Numbered from the stretch's first letter, positions 45,280 through 57,097 are shown. The stretch: DNA of 64,000 nt from Atherinomorus stipes (GCA_023101725.1 JALJCO010013393.1:434001-498000), one strand, 5' to 3'. Translations and numbers: made by a program. Notes: generated from the sequence alone by a model not told the origin.

Positions 45280-45830
45280 ATACAATGAAGTGCCCTCATT
45301 GCCAGCAGTGATGCTAAAAGCTTAGTATTTATTAATGCAACTGTGCTGCGCAAGGAGGTTTCACCAAAAAAGAAATGAGTACAAATTCTCTGCAAGAGCA
45401 GCTATCAGGACGCAGTATATCTTTGTAAACCGCTCTAGTAATTAACATTAACAAATATGCTGGCATTGATTAGAGCTGCTTCCAATTCCCTGCAGGCGAA
45501 GGAGGCGCTGCTTCTGCTTGGAACCTTTTATAGCCTATATGTCTTGATTTGTGTCTATTAGTGAAAATTGTGAATGTGCTGTGTGGTGGCAGTTAATGCA
45601 GGATAGAAAATTTAGTGAAATTAATAGAGGTGGTTAATCTTTCATGTGTAAATTCATTGATTTAAACATGAAACAAACAGCATGAATTGCATTTCACAAA
45701 CACAAGGTTGAATGAGGGCATGTTAATTTGCCAGAGCTGAGCAATTAGGTGGAACACAACGCTAATTTCATCTCTGTAGTCCTTTGGGATATGATAATGG
45801 ACTGCAGAGAAGCATTACATGGGCAGGCAC
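45280..45830. promoter_or_regulatory. candidate conserved noncoding element cluster
   Basis: About 550 bases without repeats, dense in homeodomain-type sites (AGTAATTAACATTAAC, GCAATTAGG, GTTAATTTGCC, GGTTAATC) and with complex sequence between them. It is the most CNE-like block in the window. Inference only. Confidence 0.3.
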
Positions 45831-46279
45831 TACATGTCCATGCTTTCAAGTGACTTTTAATTATTCATTTTATATATTTTTTTTATCCGTGTCCAACTGA
45901 TATGTTGGCTGACAGCCAGTTCCCCAACCAGAACTACCCAGCGACTGGAGATGTGGGGACGCTCCGTCGCACAGAAACAAACATCCAAACACAAGTGTTG
46001 CTTGATTGTACAATATTGAAGAGTGAATATGTTTCCATAAATTGTGTTTGTATCTCTCTCCTATCTGTCACTCTGACCACCCAGCCTGATGTGAAATGGG
46101 CAGCTGGGAGAGACTCACTACAGAGAGGCTGTGATGGAAAGATGAAAATTAAGGGAAGGGCCCGTGCACATAATGACTCCATGTGACATGACCTTGTCCA
46201 ACAAATAGTCCTGATAATAGCGTTTTGCGCAGCACACCAAAACATCAGGGGTTCTTTGCAAATCAGGTGGTGATGAAAA

Positions 46280-46740
46280 CTGTCCTGACTTAAAGTGCTT
46301 CTGAAAGCCAAGGCCAAGGGGTCGAAATACTGCAGCTAATATAATTAAACCAGGTTCACACAGGTCTGAGCCCCGGGCTTTGGGTCAGCCACCCATCACA
46401 GGGAATGTCTCTTTTCCGGGGCCTCAGAGCAGAGCCATGGCTCCAGAAAGTACTCCGGCCCCCTCCAGGCTTGCACGTTTCAGTTTAATCCCAGATACCG
46501 GGGGGGTTTAAGAGGGGGAACACAGACGCTCATGCACTGGCAGAGTAATGAGAGGAATTCTACAAGCAAGTGTTATGAAATGTAGCAGGGGGATGTGAAG
46601 CAATCCCAGCTGGGAGGTTCCATGGAGCCAGGACCCTGTGGCTGACCCTTTAACCTATGACCATGCAGATTAGTCCCAGGGGCCTGGAGATCAACGTGGA
46701 CGCTAAGCAGTCGGCCAAGCTTCTGTGGAACAACATATGA
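46280..46740. promoter_or_regulatory. candidate conserved noncoding element
   Basis: A GC-richer, repeat-free block (TGAGCCCCGGGCTTTGG, CAGTTTAATCCCAGAT). A conserved element is suggested by contrast with the flanks. Inference only. Confidence 0.2.
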
Positions 46741-47314
46741 TGTTATAAAAGAAAAAGAAAAGGGATTTTCATGAAAAAAATAGACTCTAGTGTTGTTCCT
46801 TACATGTTATCTGAACCGGTGGGGGGTCTTTACTCTGTAGTTTAGGGAGAACACTCTGAGTTACTACTGATGTCATTAAAGGCAAAGAAGCACATTCCTT
46901 CTGACAGCATCACCAATACATGCTTCAATCAGCAGGGCGTGAGGCTAAGAATCAAGCAGAAGTAAGTGACCTGTGACATCAGCTGTGAGTGTGACAGGCG
47001 GTCGGAGGTCTGGGGGAGCAGATGGCACAGCAGACCCAGGCATAATTCAGGCAGGGAGGTAAGAAGAGTGAGCATGAAGACTTGAGATGAATGCTGGCAG
47101 GCAGACAGTGGAAGCTGGGCTGATAGGAACGGATTAGAGTTAGAGAATGATCCCGGAAGCACAAATGAAGGAAATATTGTAGGGATGAGCCAATGAACCA
47201 CAGGGTTCAGGTGTGACAACTGGGTTTGGAGCTGATGGGATCACACTTAAACCTCCCATTCAGGACAAAGAATTATTGTATTTACAGAAAATTTGAACTC
47301 TCAAATTTTACTTA

Positions 47315-47522
47315 TTATACTTGCTGTTTTTATTGTTTATTTTATTGTTCTTGCATTCTGCTTTTATCATCTTTTTTAATTATATTACTATTTTATGATT
47401 TTATCTTTTTTATGGTTTTGACTTTTATTGTTTACTCACCTGTAAAGCCCTTTGTTTACCTTTGGTATGTTAAAGCGCTTTATAAATAAAGCTTTGATTG
47501 ATTGATTGATTGATTGATTTAA
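47315..47522 (+). mobile_element. LINE 3' end with (TTGA)n tail
   Basis: An A/T-rich 3' UTR with GTAAAGCCCTTTG, then GCGCTTTATAAATAAAGC, ending in (TTGA)n repeats at 47498-47520. This is a standard L2-type tail; the coding part is lost. Confidence 0.75.
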
Positions 47523-47690
47523 CACTTTGAGTTAAATTTAACACTTGCCCATAGTTTATGAGAACCACTGAAAAGTGTTGAATTAACACTTCTCAAAGTG
47601 TTGAAATTATGACACTGACACAGGGTCAATTAATGAACTCTCATATTGTCAAACTTTAACACCACGATGGATAATAGTGACACCAAATCT
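47523..47690. repeat. AACACT/AGTGTT palindrome-rich repeat
   Basis: Alternating AACACT and AGTGTT blocks (ACACTTTGAGTTAAATTTAA, AAGTGTTGAATTAACACTT). Similar AACACT sites resume at 48170-48270 after the family H copy, so that copy may have inserted into it. Confidence 0.55.
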
Positions 47691-47693
47691 GTG

Positions 47694-48066
47694 TTATAGT
47701 CATAGATTCTTAAAAAGAGGGATGAACTTTCCACTATGTCACTCGTTGGTTTCTGAAGAGCAAAAAGTGAAGCTAGTTGGGCGTTCTCATTGTTGCCATC
47801 TTCATGTGCGTCGTCACTCCTGGAAAATACAATAATGAGCAAAGCATGGCCTTGGGGCAAATGATTGACAGTCACCATACTCTGGGCTAAATGCTAACCA
47901 AGCTAACTCAAAACTAAAAGAAGCTAAGAAAGATTAGCCCCCTAATCAGCGGACAAAAGGTAAGGCACGCTTGGACTAAAAACCACTGTTATGCGACTCT
48001 GCTACAGGTTGAGAGCTTTCTGACAGCAAACAAGCAGCTAGCTAGTAGCCGGTAGGCTGGCATCTG
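47694..48066 (-). mobile_element. family H DNA element, partial inverted copy
   Basis: In reverse complement it follows 1915-2306: CAGACC-GA-GCC, GTAGCAGAGTCGC, TTTTAGTTTTGAGTTAGC, TTTAGCCCAGAGTA and TATTTTCCAGGAGTGACGAC. The end differs (CTTTTTAAGAATCTATGACT). Confidence 0.65.
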
Positions 48067-48379
48067 GTCTGCTGGCAGAACAGAACAGGAGGCAACACAA
48101 AGCATGATCGGAAATATCCAAATGAACCCACTCCATGAATAATTACCCTACAGTATACCTGGATGTATCAACAACACTCCTTAGTGTTAAATCTTTCTAC
48201 GCCATGATATTACCCTGCACAGCCATTGTTGTTCACCACAACAGTTAATTGTGTTTGAATCAACACTGAAACACCAGAAATTTCACATTTTTGATTTTGC
48301 TGTGTGAGGTGCACACAGAAATGTGTCATCAGAAATATAAGCCAACATTATTTAGCTCCCATGTTTCATTAAGATAATT

Positions 48380-48412
48380 ATATAAGATATAAGATAAGAT
48401 AAGAATATACTT
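48380..48412. repeat. (ATAAG)n microsatellite
   Basis: A short ATAAGATAAGATAAG run, possibly the tail of a lost LINE. Confidence 0.7.
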
Positions 48413-49189
48413 GTTTTTATGGTTGAAGTTTTGTTCCACAATAATCAGATTAATCTTCATTTTCTTGGTGTCTTCAGACATCTAGGGACATATATAGGGA
48501 GCCTTGACAATGGGTCAGAAATGTTGTGTCTATTTCCACCTATTTCCACCTTACAATAAAACAGAGAAACACCATGCTAACGTTGATCACTGATCTCCTT
48601 CAGCTACTGAATTATTGCTAAACTACAGTCAGCCTGGTTTGGGGATCTTTAGGGTCTAAACTTTAAGCAACAGTTGACTAAACCTGGTTGTCCTGTTTTT
48701 ATTAGTTCTTACAGCAGCTGATTCTTTGCTTTCCACAGTGCCCCAACACTCTCAGGCTGTTTGCATACATTTTCTTGCTGGAACATCTTCGTCTGATAAG
48801 AACATTGATCATGTTGGAGTCAATCAGTTGGACTTCCCAGGGAACGTGAATGCAAAGGAATTTCCTCAGGACTAATAACCAGCTGATGCACACTTGGCTC
48901 CCATTGATTTCCTTTTCCTGACACCTCCTCCCTTGTGGTTCCAGCCAACATCGAACAAATAAGACCCAGTTAGCCGTTTAAAGACTGCTGCCCTGTTAAT
49001 TTCTCTAAAACTTATTGACCGCACAGGAACAATATTTTTACAGTTTATCTTGCTTTCACCGTAAGCCTGGTTATAAGCACATTATGCAAACTACATCTCT
49101 CACTACCTCTTTCCTTTGTCATTATCACTCCAACCTTCCAGGACTCTCATGCTCTCCTCAACCATTAGCAAGCCGTTGGAGGAACATTA

Positions 49190-49590
49190 TAAAATTGCTT
49201 ATTAGAGGAGCAACAGGTGACCAGCACGAGAGCAGAGGTGGCAGTGGAGGAAATAAAGCAAAAAGAATAGACAACAGTCTGAACACATCAGTCTTGCAAT
49301 TTGTGCAAAAGCATCAATTATTTTTTGTCCTTTTTTTTTATTGAAGTCATTAATGTTCACATTTTGAAAAGCAAATAATCCAGCTATTTGTGGCCTGACA
49401 AGTGGCATTATTAAGTGATAATGGGATACAAAGGTCAGTGTGCATATGGTCAGTGCCGAGTCACTGAATGGTGAGGCAGTCAATTAAAGGCAGCATTATG
49501 CAAAGCCTGTTTGTGCACCTTTTCACCACAATCCCCTGAGGGATTTAACAGAAGTTGGCAAACAGCAGGCTTTACCATGCAGCTCAAATA
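49190..49590. promoter_or_regulatory. candidate conserved noncoding element
   Basis: Repeat-free and dense in SOX- (ACAAAGG), homeodomain- (GTCAATTAAAGG, GTCATTAATG) and POU-like (TTATGCAAAG) sites. Another good CNE candidate by texture. Conservation is not testable here. Confidence 0.28.
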
Positions 49591-49725
49591 CAAACACTGA
49601 ATCCTCTCTTTGGAAGAGCTGAAGTAAAATGGCCATTCAAGGTAGAAATAACACATGAACTAACAAGGAACACCTGAAACACGGCTTCAGTTCTCACTAA
49701 GTTAGTGAATCATTTAGACTAAAAT

Positions 49726-51522
49726 GGGCTATATGTGCAACTCTACTACTTCCTGAACTTAAAGGATAACGTTTGTTTTTGTTTGTACCTGGACCTTATT
49801 TCTAGGAATATATACGTGCATTTACTCACTGGAAAAATTTCTTTATCACTCTGACTCCTTCGGACATTATTTGGATTAGTCACGGGCCACGTATCCATAT
49901 AATGGGAGTGAACATGGCAAAGTGAATGGGCCTTTCTATAAGGCATTATCTGCAGCAAAACGCTTTAATTTCACCAACACCTCAAGATGAATGAGCAATT
50001 GAATGAGTACTATTGTCCTGTGAGTTAAAGGAATAGTTCACCCACAGAATGATTTAACTTCATTTTCCACTTACCCTCATTGTGAGCAAGACTCTGGAGC
50101 ACTTTTTTAAAGTCTCAAATGCAGCCGGCGATCAGGAAGGCTTCTCGTTTTCCCCCAACTTTCATATAATGGAGTTCCGAGCCAAAAAGGTCCATAAAAG
50201 TCCACAAAAACTTGTCAACTTGTTCCTCCATACTGCTTGTCCAATGTAATCCAAGTGTCCTGAGTGGGTAGCGTCCATAATTTACTCGAAACAACATCAT
50301 TTAGTATATTTTTAGAGCCTACACAGTAGTATATCTTACGTTCACGAAGCACGCAAATGCACGTTCACGGAACTACGGAAGCCTCGGCGTTCAGAGCCTA
50401 CTCTGCCAATAATGCAAGTGTAGAAGAAGAAATTCGCTGTTTACATTGTGCTAAGAGTGCCAGAGCTGCAGACAAACTGGGACACACACAAGAGGGTCCA
50501 ACAGGGGTCGGATATTGACTTAAAACAAAGAAAGAAAGAAAAAGAGAACGCGCAATCTTTAGCTTCCGTAGTTTTGTGAACGGGCATCAGCGTCCTTGCT
50601 AGAGATGCGATGTAGGACTGTTTACGCTCTAAAAGTATGTACTAAATGACGTCGTTTAGAGTAAATTACGGACGCTACCCACTCAGGACACTCAGCAGTA
50701 CGGAAAAATATTGACAAGTTTTTGTGGACTTTTATGGACCTTTTTGGCTCGAACCCCGATGAACTCCATTATATGAAAGTTGGGAGAAAACAAGAAGCCT
50801 TCCTGATCGCCGGTTGCATTTGAGATATTAAAAAAGTGCTCCAGAATCTGGCTCACCATGAGGGTAAGTGGAAAATAAAGTTAAATCATTCTGTGGGTGA
50901 ACTATTCCTTTAAGATTTAGCTTTCCATTGGGGGTGTTCTCCATGCTCCACTGGCCACACACGTGCAGCTGCAGCACGGCCGAGAGAGCAGCTAGCTACT
51001 GTAGGTAGAAAACAAAAAAAATCCCTTACAACTCATTCACCCATGTTGTGTGACGGTGACTGTGACTCTTCAGTGTGCAAATGGCTTCATTTTTTAGTGT
51101 GGGCTTTTTTTTCACACCAGAATCGTCCACAGTACGTGATTTTGCTTCTCCTCCAAGTATGACGTCCTCCGTTGAAGCTGCTAGCTGCTAACATGCAGTA
51201 AGCCCGCCTCTTTTCCACCACCTGAAATCAGCTGATTAGCTATCCTGCCACAGTGATAAATGATAGCTTTGTCAAAGAGGAGGACAACCCCTCCCCAAAA
51301 ATAAACAAAAGAGCCACCGTGCTCCACTGCTCTGCTTCAAGAGGTAGACCTGTAGCAGTGTTTTAGTGTTTTCAGTACTGCTACAGTGGACTAAACTACC
51401 AGTGATCAGTGTGTTCTATGATTAAAAATTCATCTAAAGATAATTTCAGAAGGACTGTGTATGTAAAATACAAGGTTATGATGCATTTAAGTTCAGGAAA
51501 TAGGGGAGTTGGGTATATAGCC
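49726..51522. mobile_element. large inverted-terminal element (family E copy 2) carrying an 880 bp palindrome
   Basis: Outer ends are inverted: GGGCTATATGTGCAACTCTA through TACTTCCTGAACTT, and at 51488-51522 the inverse (AAGTTCAGGAAATAGGGGAG, then TATATAGCCC). Inside, 49763-50003 matches 3821-4040, and 50914-51110 matches the inverse of 4500-4690. The outer ends also match the hairpins at 53326-53536 and 38602-38804. Native length without the insert is about 0.9 kb. Confidence 0.7.
50029..50908. mobile_element. 880 bp TTAA palindromic element with arms of about 370 bp
   Basis: TTAA at 50025-50028 and 50909-50912. The arms start AGGAATAGTTCACCCACAGA at both ends and remain alignable to about 50400 and from about 50530. 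The loop is about 130 bases and purine-rich. The AGGAATAGTTCACCC end is typical of TTAA-specific fish MITEs. No transposase. Confidence 0.92.
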
Positions 51523-51529
51523 CGTACAG

Positions 51530-52270
51530 GTTCTGTATGTGTAATTGATTGTTTTATATATTTAGTTAAATAGAAACAATAAAATATTAAATATTTACAC
51601 AACTGTTCCCTGGATTCTTGTGTTAAGCAGATTTTCCTGGTCTGCCCTGGATAAGCCTTCCTGAAACAGAAATATATTTATAGCTATGGTTCATAAATAC
51701 TGTATTCATCATGTGTTGTCCACAGAAACACACAAAAACAGTTTTCTTTTAGATTTTGATTGTATATCCCTTCCAGAAATGTTTTTACAGTCATAAATAT
51801 GCAAAAAACTTTGTTTCCCATGTGTTTCAATCGATAAAAAGTATCCCAGTAAGAATTCCTAAAACCGAATCTGAATTGCAGATAAGACAACTGATATCAG
51901 ATAGAGCTGTTCATCTCATTTCCTGCTTCAGTCTGATGTCGTTTCCACCATCTGCAAGGGACGGATCGGTTTTCTAAAACCAGCCACCAGGGACAAACTT
52001 TTCCAGTTGACTTTGACATTATTTCCAGTTCTAACAGTTGTTAAGGTGCGGCTCATACCTGCTGAGCTGAAGATTCAGCATTGGCGTGATGCATGAGACT
52101 GACTCAAACACTTACACAGAGATCCCTGTTCTTTATGTGCAGCACTTTCAGCACTGATAACAGAACTGCTAAGGAAGCAGAATCCATTTACCATTAACAT
52201 GAGGTCAAGTACGATCAGTGCATTGTTCCCAGACACGATCAAATCAGGAATATCATGATTATCCCATCAT
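51530..52270. other. non-coding stretch, no feature recognised
   Basis: No shared repeats or inverted termini. Frames on both strands at 51684-51977 lack motifs. Confidence 0.35.
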
Positions 52271-52279
52271 GGGGATCCT

Positions 52280-52780
52280 CCATACTGGTGGCTATGAAGC
52301 TCGGTCTATGGGGCCATCGCCACGGAAATAGCTCTTGTCTGGGTGCCTGTTCCACTGCGGCCCTATGGCTGTGGTGCAGACTTGGGCCTGCCCTGGCCTG
52401 GTTTGTTTCTGTACCGGCACCCCTCCTGGTCACATGTGGGATGGCTCCCGGTATGAATGGTTTCTCAGGATATTGTCTCCTCACATCATTGTCAGGCCAG
52501 ATCTTTATTTGTGTTTGTATTTTTTCATTCAAATTCAGTAAAAGAGACAGAAACTTGTTTTAGAGCTGTGTTGCGCCGAATGGGATTTGGGGGGTTGGGG
52601 AAGGTGGGCTTTGCATCAGGGTGTGCATGTGGAGGTGTGTACTGCCTTGTGTGTGCTTGCAAGAGAGAGAGTACGATCAAATGTGCCTGTCCTATTACAT
52701 TTGGTTGTTTTTATTATGTAAGGCTCTTTGCGCTACTCTTTGAAAAGCATGTTGTAAATAAATTTGAATTTGAATATCCG
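52280..52780 (+). mobile_element. LINE 3' end with (GAATTT)n tail, unbroken copy
   Basis: Collinear with 28905-29034 plus 30095-30420. It ends GTAAATAAATTTGAATTTGAAT. It serves as the undisturbed reference showing where the Harbinger element entered the other copy. The coding part is not recognised. Confidence 0.72.
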
Positions 52781-52789
52781 GCAATGTTT

Positions 52790-53320
52790 TTTCACATTTT
52801 CATCTTTTGCATCAGATGCAACAAAAATTCAGTTAGGATGCTACGGCTCCTGTACACACCCAAAAGAGTATGAACAGCACCGCACCTACATACACGCAGT
52901 GATGACTGTCTGCCAGAAACTGATGAAACAGCCGTGGTGTCGCGCGCAGCCTCTGCCACATCGCCCACTTTCCCTTGGTGTCGCTGGTCTGCAGCTGCTC
53001 CTCTCGACATCAAACCGTAACGTGCAATTTCATGTGACATTATAGTCAGACTGACACCAAACTGTGTTTTTGTAACACATTCGTGCTTTAACTGATTAAT
53101 GCAGATGACGAGATGAGTTGTAACGATTTTCAGGGATGTTTCCACTTAATTATTCTGGCTACGCGTTTACCTTTTGTTGTCCAATTAAAATGATTTGTAT
53201 ATTCAGTCAAAAGTAAAATGTCATTTAAAGGGATGTTCATAACTTTGAATTGGGTTGAGCTAAAATAGGCTTCAGAATAGTGGTATTTTCTTGCCATAAA
53301 CTGAAAAACTCCTGTAATTG
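52790..53320. other. non-coding stretch, no feature recognised
   Basis: Opposite-strand frames overlap here; none has a domain. Confidence 0.35.
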
Positions 53321-53325
53321 TCAAT

Positions 53326-53536
53326 GAGCTATATTCACGACTCCACTACTTCCTGAACTTCAGACAGCACCTTTGCTTCTTGTCTTTCATTACTGGACAA
53401 ACTCATTTATCCAGGTGTGTTTAGCCAGTTACTGAGGTCAAGCACACTTGGATTAATCGGTTTGTCCAGTAATGAAAGACAGGAAGCAAAGGTTCTGTCT
53501 GAAGTTCAGGAAGTAGTGGAGTCGTGAATATAGCCC
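53326..53536. mobile_element. 211 bp hairpin MITE
   Basis: Almost perfect inverted arms of about 100 bases: (G)GGCTATATTCACGACTCC, ACTACTTCCTGAACTTCAGA, GTCTTTCATTACTGGACAAA, then CTGAGGTCAAGC at the apex. Same family as 38602-38804; it shares its outer 35 bases with 49726-51522. Confidence 0.9.
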
Positions 53537-54229
53537 ATCAAAAGAAAAAAAAATAACTTTTACAGTTTATCTAGGAAAATGATATAGAGATTTCTGGTAA
53601 GCTAATCTATTTCATCCCTTCCCACACCTTTCCAAGGTGGAATTAAGCGTCAAAATGGTCTAATTTATCTTGCTAAGAACTGATTAATGTCCATGTCTTG
53701 CAACTAAAGAGCTCTAATTCTACCATGAAACGTACAATAGTGTTTGAAAGGCCCAAACTGGTCTGTAACCTAAATAATGTGTTTCTCTTTAGTTATTAGA
53801 AACTGCAGTGAACTCTTCAGTGGGAAGTCAGAGGCCTTAATCAATTTTTCACATATCGCCCAAACCTAGGCTATTCGCTCATACATTTTTAGGGGTTTTG
53901 GTCGTTATAGCTGGGTGGGGGACCTCATCTGGACCCTTCGCTTGGAGCCTCACTTTGGGTAGGGGCGGTGCTGAGTATGAAGCAGTGAATGTTATAATGC
54001 TACGTTTTCAAGAGTTACCTGCTCTGTCACATCATTTAGACTTTATCTGGACTTGGTTATAGGCAGGATGAAGGTCCCAACATACCCAGTCTGACTGATC
54101 TGGACCGTTCCATTCTGGCAAACACCTCCTCCTGCCTATCAGGTTGCAGAGTGCAGGCCTCTGCTTGAATGTGTGTGAGCAGGGTTTAAGAAGGCAAGAA
54201 ACATCATTATCCCATCTTTATGATATTTT

Positions 54230-54545
54230 CATTGCTGTGGAAAAGTTGATGTAGGGGAGAGGTCGAGATAAGAAATGAAGGCCGGTCGCACGCCTGCAGG
54301 AGACTGACAGGGAAGGAGGGCAAGACAAATACAGCCATTTCATCTCATCTCACACATAATCCCTGGAACATGAAATGATAATAAAAAAAAAAAAGATGCA
54401 GGCAGAGAGCTGAGAAGGAAATGACAGCCGATAAACAGGCTAGGCTGCTGCTTCCATTAGCCATCATTACACTGCCCACCAAGGGACAGGATACGATTTT
54501 CAATACTGCATACTTCCCCGGAGAATAAAGAGGCCAGAATTATTA
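54230..54545. promoter_or_regulatory. candidate conserved noncoding element
   Basis: Repeat-free block containing CTTCCATTAGCCATCATTAC and AGAATTATTACAG. The call is inferred from texture. Confidence 0.2.
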
Positions 54546-55163
54546 CAGACATCTCATAAATAGAAGTGTCATATCTGTCCAATCACTGTCTGGAGGGAAT
54601 TTCTGAATTTCCTGTCTCTGGTCATTTGCAGGCACATCTCTAAATGGTCTCTTTATTCCCCATTTCTCTCCCTTTAATTTGAATCTTTTACCTTGATTTA
54701 ACAGATAGTGGAACCATGTTTCTGTGGAAACGCTGAAGTTAGAGAGAAATGACAGAAACTTTTCAGAACTGAAACATTTAGTTATGTTATCTGTTGCACT
54801 GTAAATGTTCTGATGAAAAACCTTAATTTGTGGATCTAATAGCCTTAAAACAAAAAGATACATAGAAAATGGGAAAAAAAAAGATGGCACAGCTGTTAAC
54901 CTTCAGACATTCATAATATTGTGCATATGTGGTTAGAAAAGATGGACACTGACTTGCATTTTTCAGGAGATGCAGACTTTACTTCTTAAAGGTTTTTACA
55001 TAGACTGCTAATTGCATTTTGGCATTTTTGTTGTCCCAATGCATCATTTCATGTCAAATGAACAAGCTTCTGGTATGTTGTTGTTCTAAATCAAAGAACT
55101 TAATCAAACACATGTTTAACACACAACAAATGTTCCATTCAACTCACAATTTTCAAACAGCCC

Positions 55164-55659
55164 TTAAAGGATCGAGAGGCAGGATTAAGAAATGAGATTT
55201 GTAAGTGACTTGCGCTCCGGGTAACTGCAGCCACAAGCCAAGCCGGCACGGGAGCATGCACAAGCTGATGCTATAATGTTGTTTACTATGCTGATAAAGT
55301 ATTTTTCTTCGTAGTTCCACTTTTTAGTGTCTTTCAGTTGATCTGGATCGTTTGCTGATGGCAGAATAATCCATAACTATCCCTTACAGTGTTTGAATTC
55401 ACCACAACCATCTTCTTCCTGTATAATAGCTGTCATGTACACGTATGCAGCGTCATTTGACGTCACGTCCGCAGGACTGTGCGGAAATTTCAGCCACCGA
55501 ATCCCAGCGTATTATGCAGCACACAGCCTGTTCAAGGCAACGGAGAGAGACGTGGGTGGGCTTGTTCTTTTTGGTTTTTAATGCTTCATCACCCATTAAA
55601 AAAAAAAAACTGGACAAGCTTGTTTATTCTTTCACAATTCCTGCTTCTAGTCCCTTTAA
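55164..55659 (+). mobile_element. TTAA MITE, family A, copy 3 (complete)
   Basis: Starts TTAAAGGATCGAGAGGCAGG and ends CTTCTAGTCCCTTTAA, giving both inverted ends and both TTAA sites. It is the most complete copy of the family. Its right TTAA (55656-55659) is also the left TTAA of the adjacent piggyBac element. Confidence 0.88.
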
Positions 55660-57097
55660 CACTAGGACTCCCAGAATTCTACTAGAACTCCCAAGGCCAT
55701 CAATTTGACGGCTGGCATTCTGAATGCCAGGGCGGTGATGACATCATCACATTCCATGGGCCAGAACACTAAAGGTATTCTTACATGTTATAAATTATGG
55801 TTTTGGCAAGGATTAATAATAGTATTTGATCAATAACCTATTGTTTTATTAGTATTTGTAAATACCGTAGTATTGTTGAATAACAGAGTACTAGGCGCAT
55901 TTTTTAAAAAAAGCTTTACTATTTATTTGGTGGATCATTTGTTTGTATTAACTTGTTAAGACAAAATATAAAAACACAAAAATAAATAACTTTTTTTTTT
56001 TTTTTTTTTTACAAACATTTAAACAAAAACAGCTTGATTTACAGGTCATCATTTAGGTATTTAGGCTATATGAATTGTTTGTTTTTTTTAACATAGTTTC
56101 ACGGAGGTATGGGAAGCCGCCCCCCGCCTCCTTTACTCCACGAACATAATCAGATGCAAAAAAAGATTTCAGTTCATCCACACTCATGTCCCAGGAAGAG
56201 TCATCACCTAAAACTCTCTGGGCTTTAGCCCCGACAGTCTCGTTTGTGGGTGAGCATTCGGCGTCCACCAAGCAGAGGAATGCAGTCTGGGTATCTCCAA
56301 TCTCCTCCTCCCTCTCAGATGTGCGTTCGTTCTGCGCCAATGATGAAGACGCTGTGAAACGCAGAATGGATCTTTCTTACTACTTTACCTATTCATGGTC
56401 TTTATTGTTACTTTCTAGGCCAATATCAGTACCTTAATTTGAAGTTTCTCTCTCTAGTCCGTGAGCTGAATTCCTGCGTTTATAGCAGCGGACGCCTCAT
56501 ATGTCCCTGAACTTGGGGATATAAATAGTATAGCCTATCGATTATTAGTTCACTAATCTATTTGTTGTAGCCCGAAATTGTAAAATCCTGAGGCTATACC
56601 TTGAAATAATGTGTCACCTCCTGATGATGGGAGAACTCATCACTTTCTGATTCGCTGTCACTGGAACTGACGGCTTACACCGTCATCGGATTCCCCCTCA
56701 CCCCCAGAATCACTCATCCAGATTTAGAAGTATTTCCAATGCCTCTTGGACAAAAAAATCTCCTTTTAGAAGCCATTTGCGTGGTGCTAGTGGTTTCCTC
56801 CTCACGCAGACAGCTTCTAGAGTGTTGGTTGCTAGGCAACACTCATGCATTATGCTCACACGCGGGAAAAAATACAATGTAAAAATACAGCCGTCAAAAT
56901 AGAGGCTGTGGTAGTTAGAGGTAGAAATGCTTCAATCTTTTTTTTTACTTTATCTTTTAAAAATAGAGACACGGGAATAAACAAGACAAAGGTTTAGAAA
57001 AAGGCAAGCTGCCATGAGGACGACAGTTTTAAGAAGCCAGAGTTATGATATGTCAAACTTTCAAAACCGTCAAATTGACGGCCCTTAGAGTTTAGTG
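55660..57097 (-). mobile_element. piggyBac-type element, 1.44 kb, internally deleted
   Basis: TTAA at 55656-55659 and 57098-57101. Ends: CACTAGGACTCCCAGAAT on the left and, in reverse complement, CACTAAACTCTAAGGGCCGT on the right. Subterminal motifs are AAGGCCATCAATTTGACGGC and its near copy AGGGCCGTCAAATTGACGG. Minus-strand transposase fragments support piggyBac. A 22-T run lies at about 55989-56010. Non-autonomous. Confidence 0.88.
56053..56720 (-). pseudogene. piggyBac transposase N-terminal remnant
   Basis: The minus strand gives an acidic start MSDSGGEGESDDGVSR near 56716, then after lesions an open stretch at 56340-56053 with SWDMSVDELKSFFASDYVRG. The acidic leader and the SVDELKAFIA--Y-RG block match the N-terminal domain of vertebrate piggyBac/PGBD-type transposases. 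The catalytic DDD region is missing. Confidence 0.7.

Noticed and set aside
45934..46317. 127-codon minus-strand frame
   Set aside because: No domain or splice context; likely chance.
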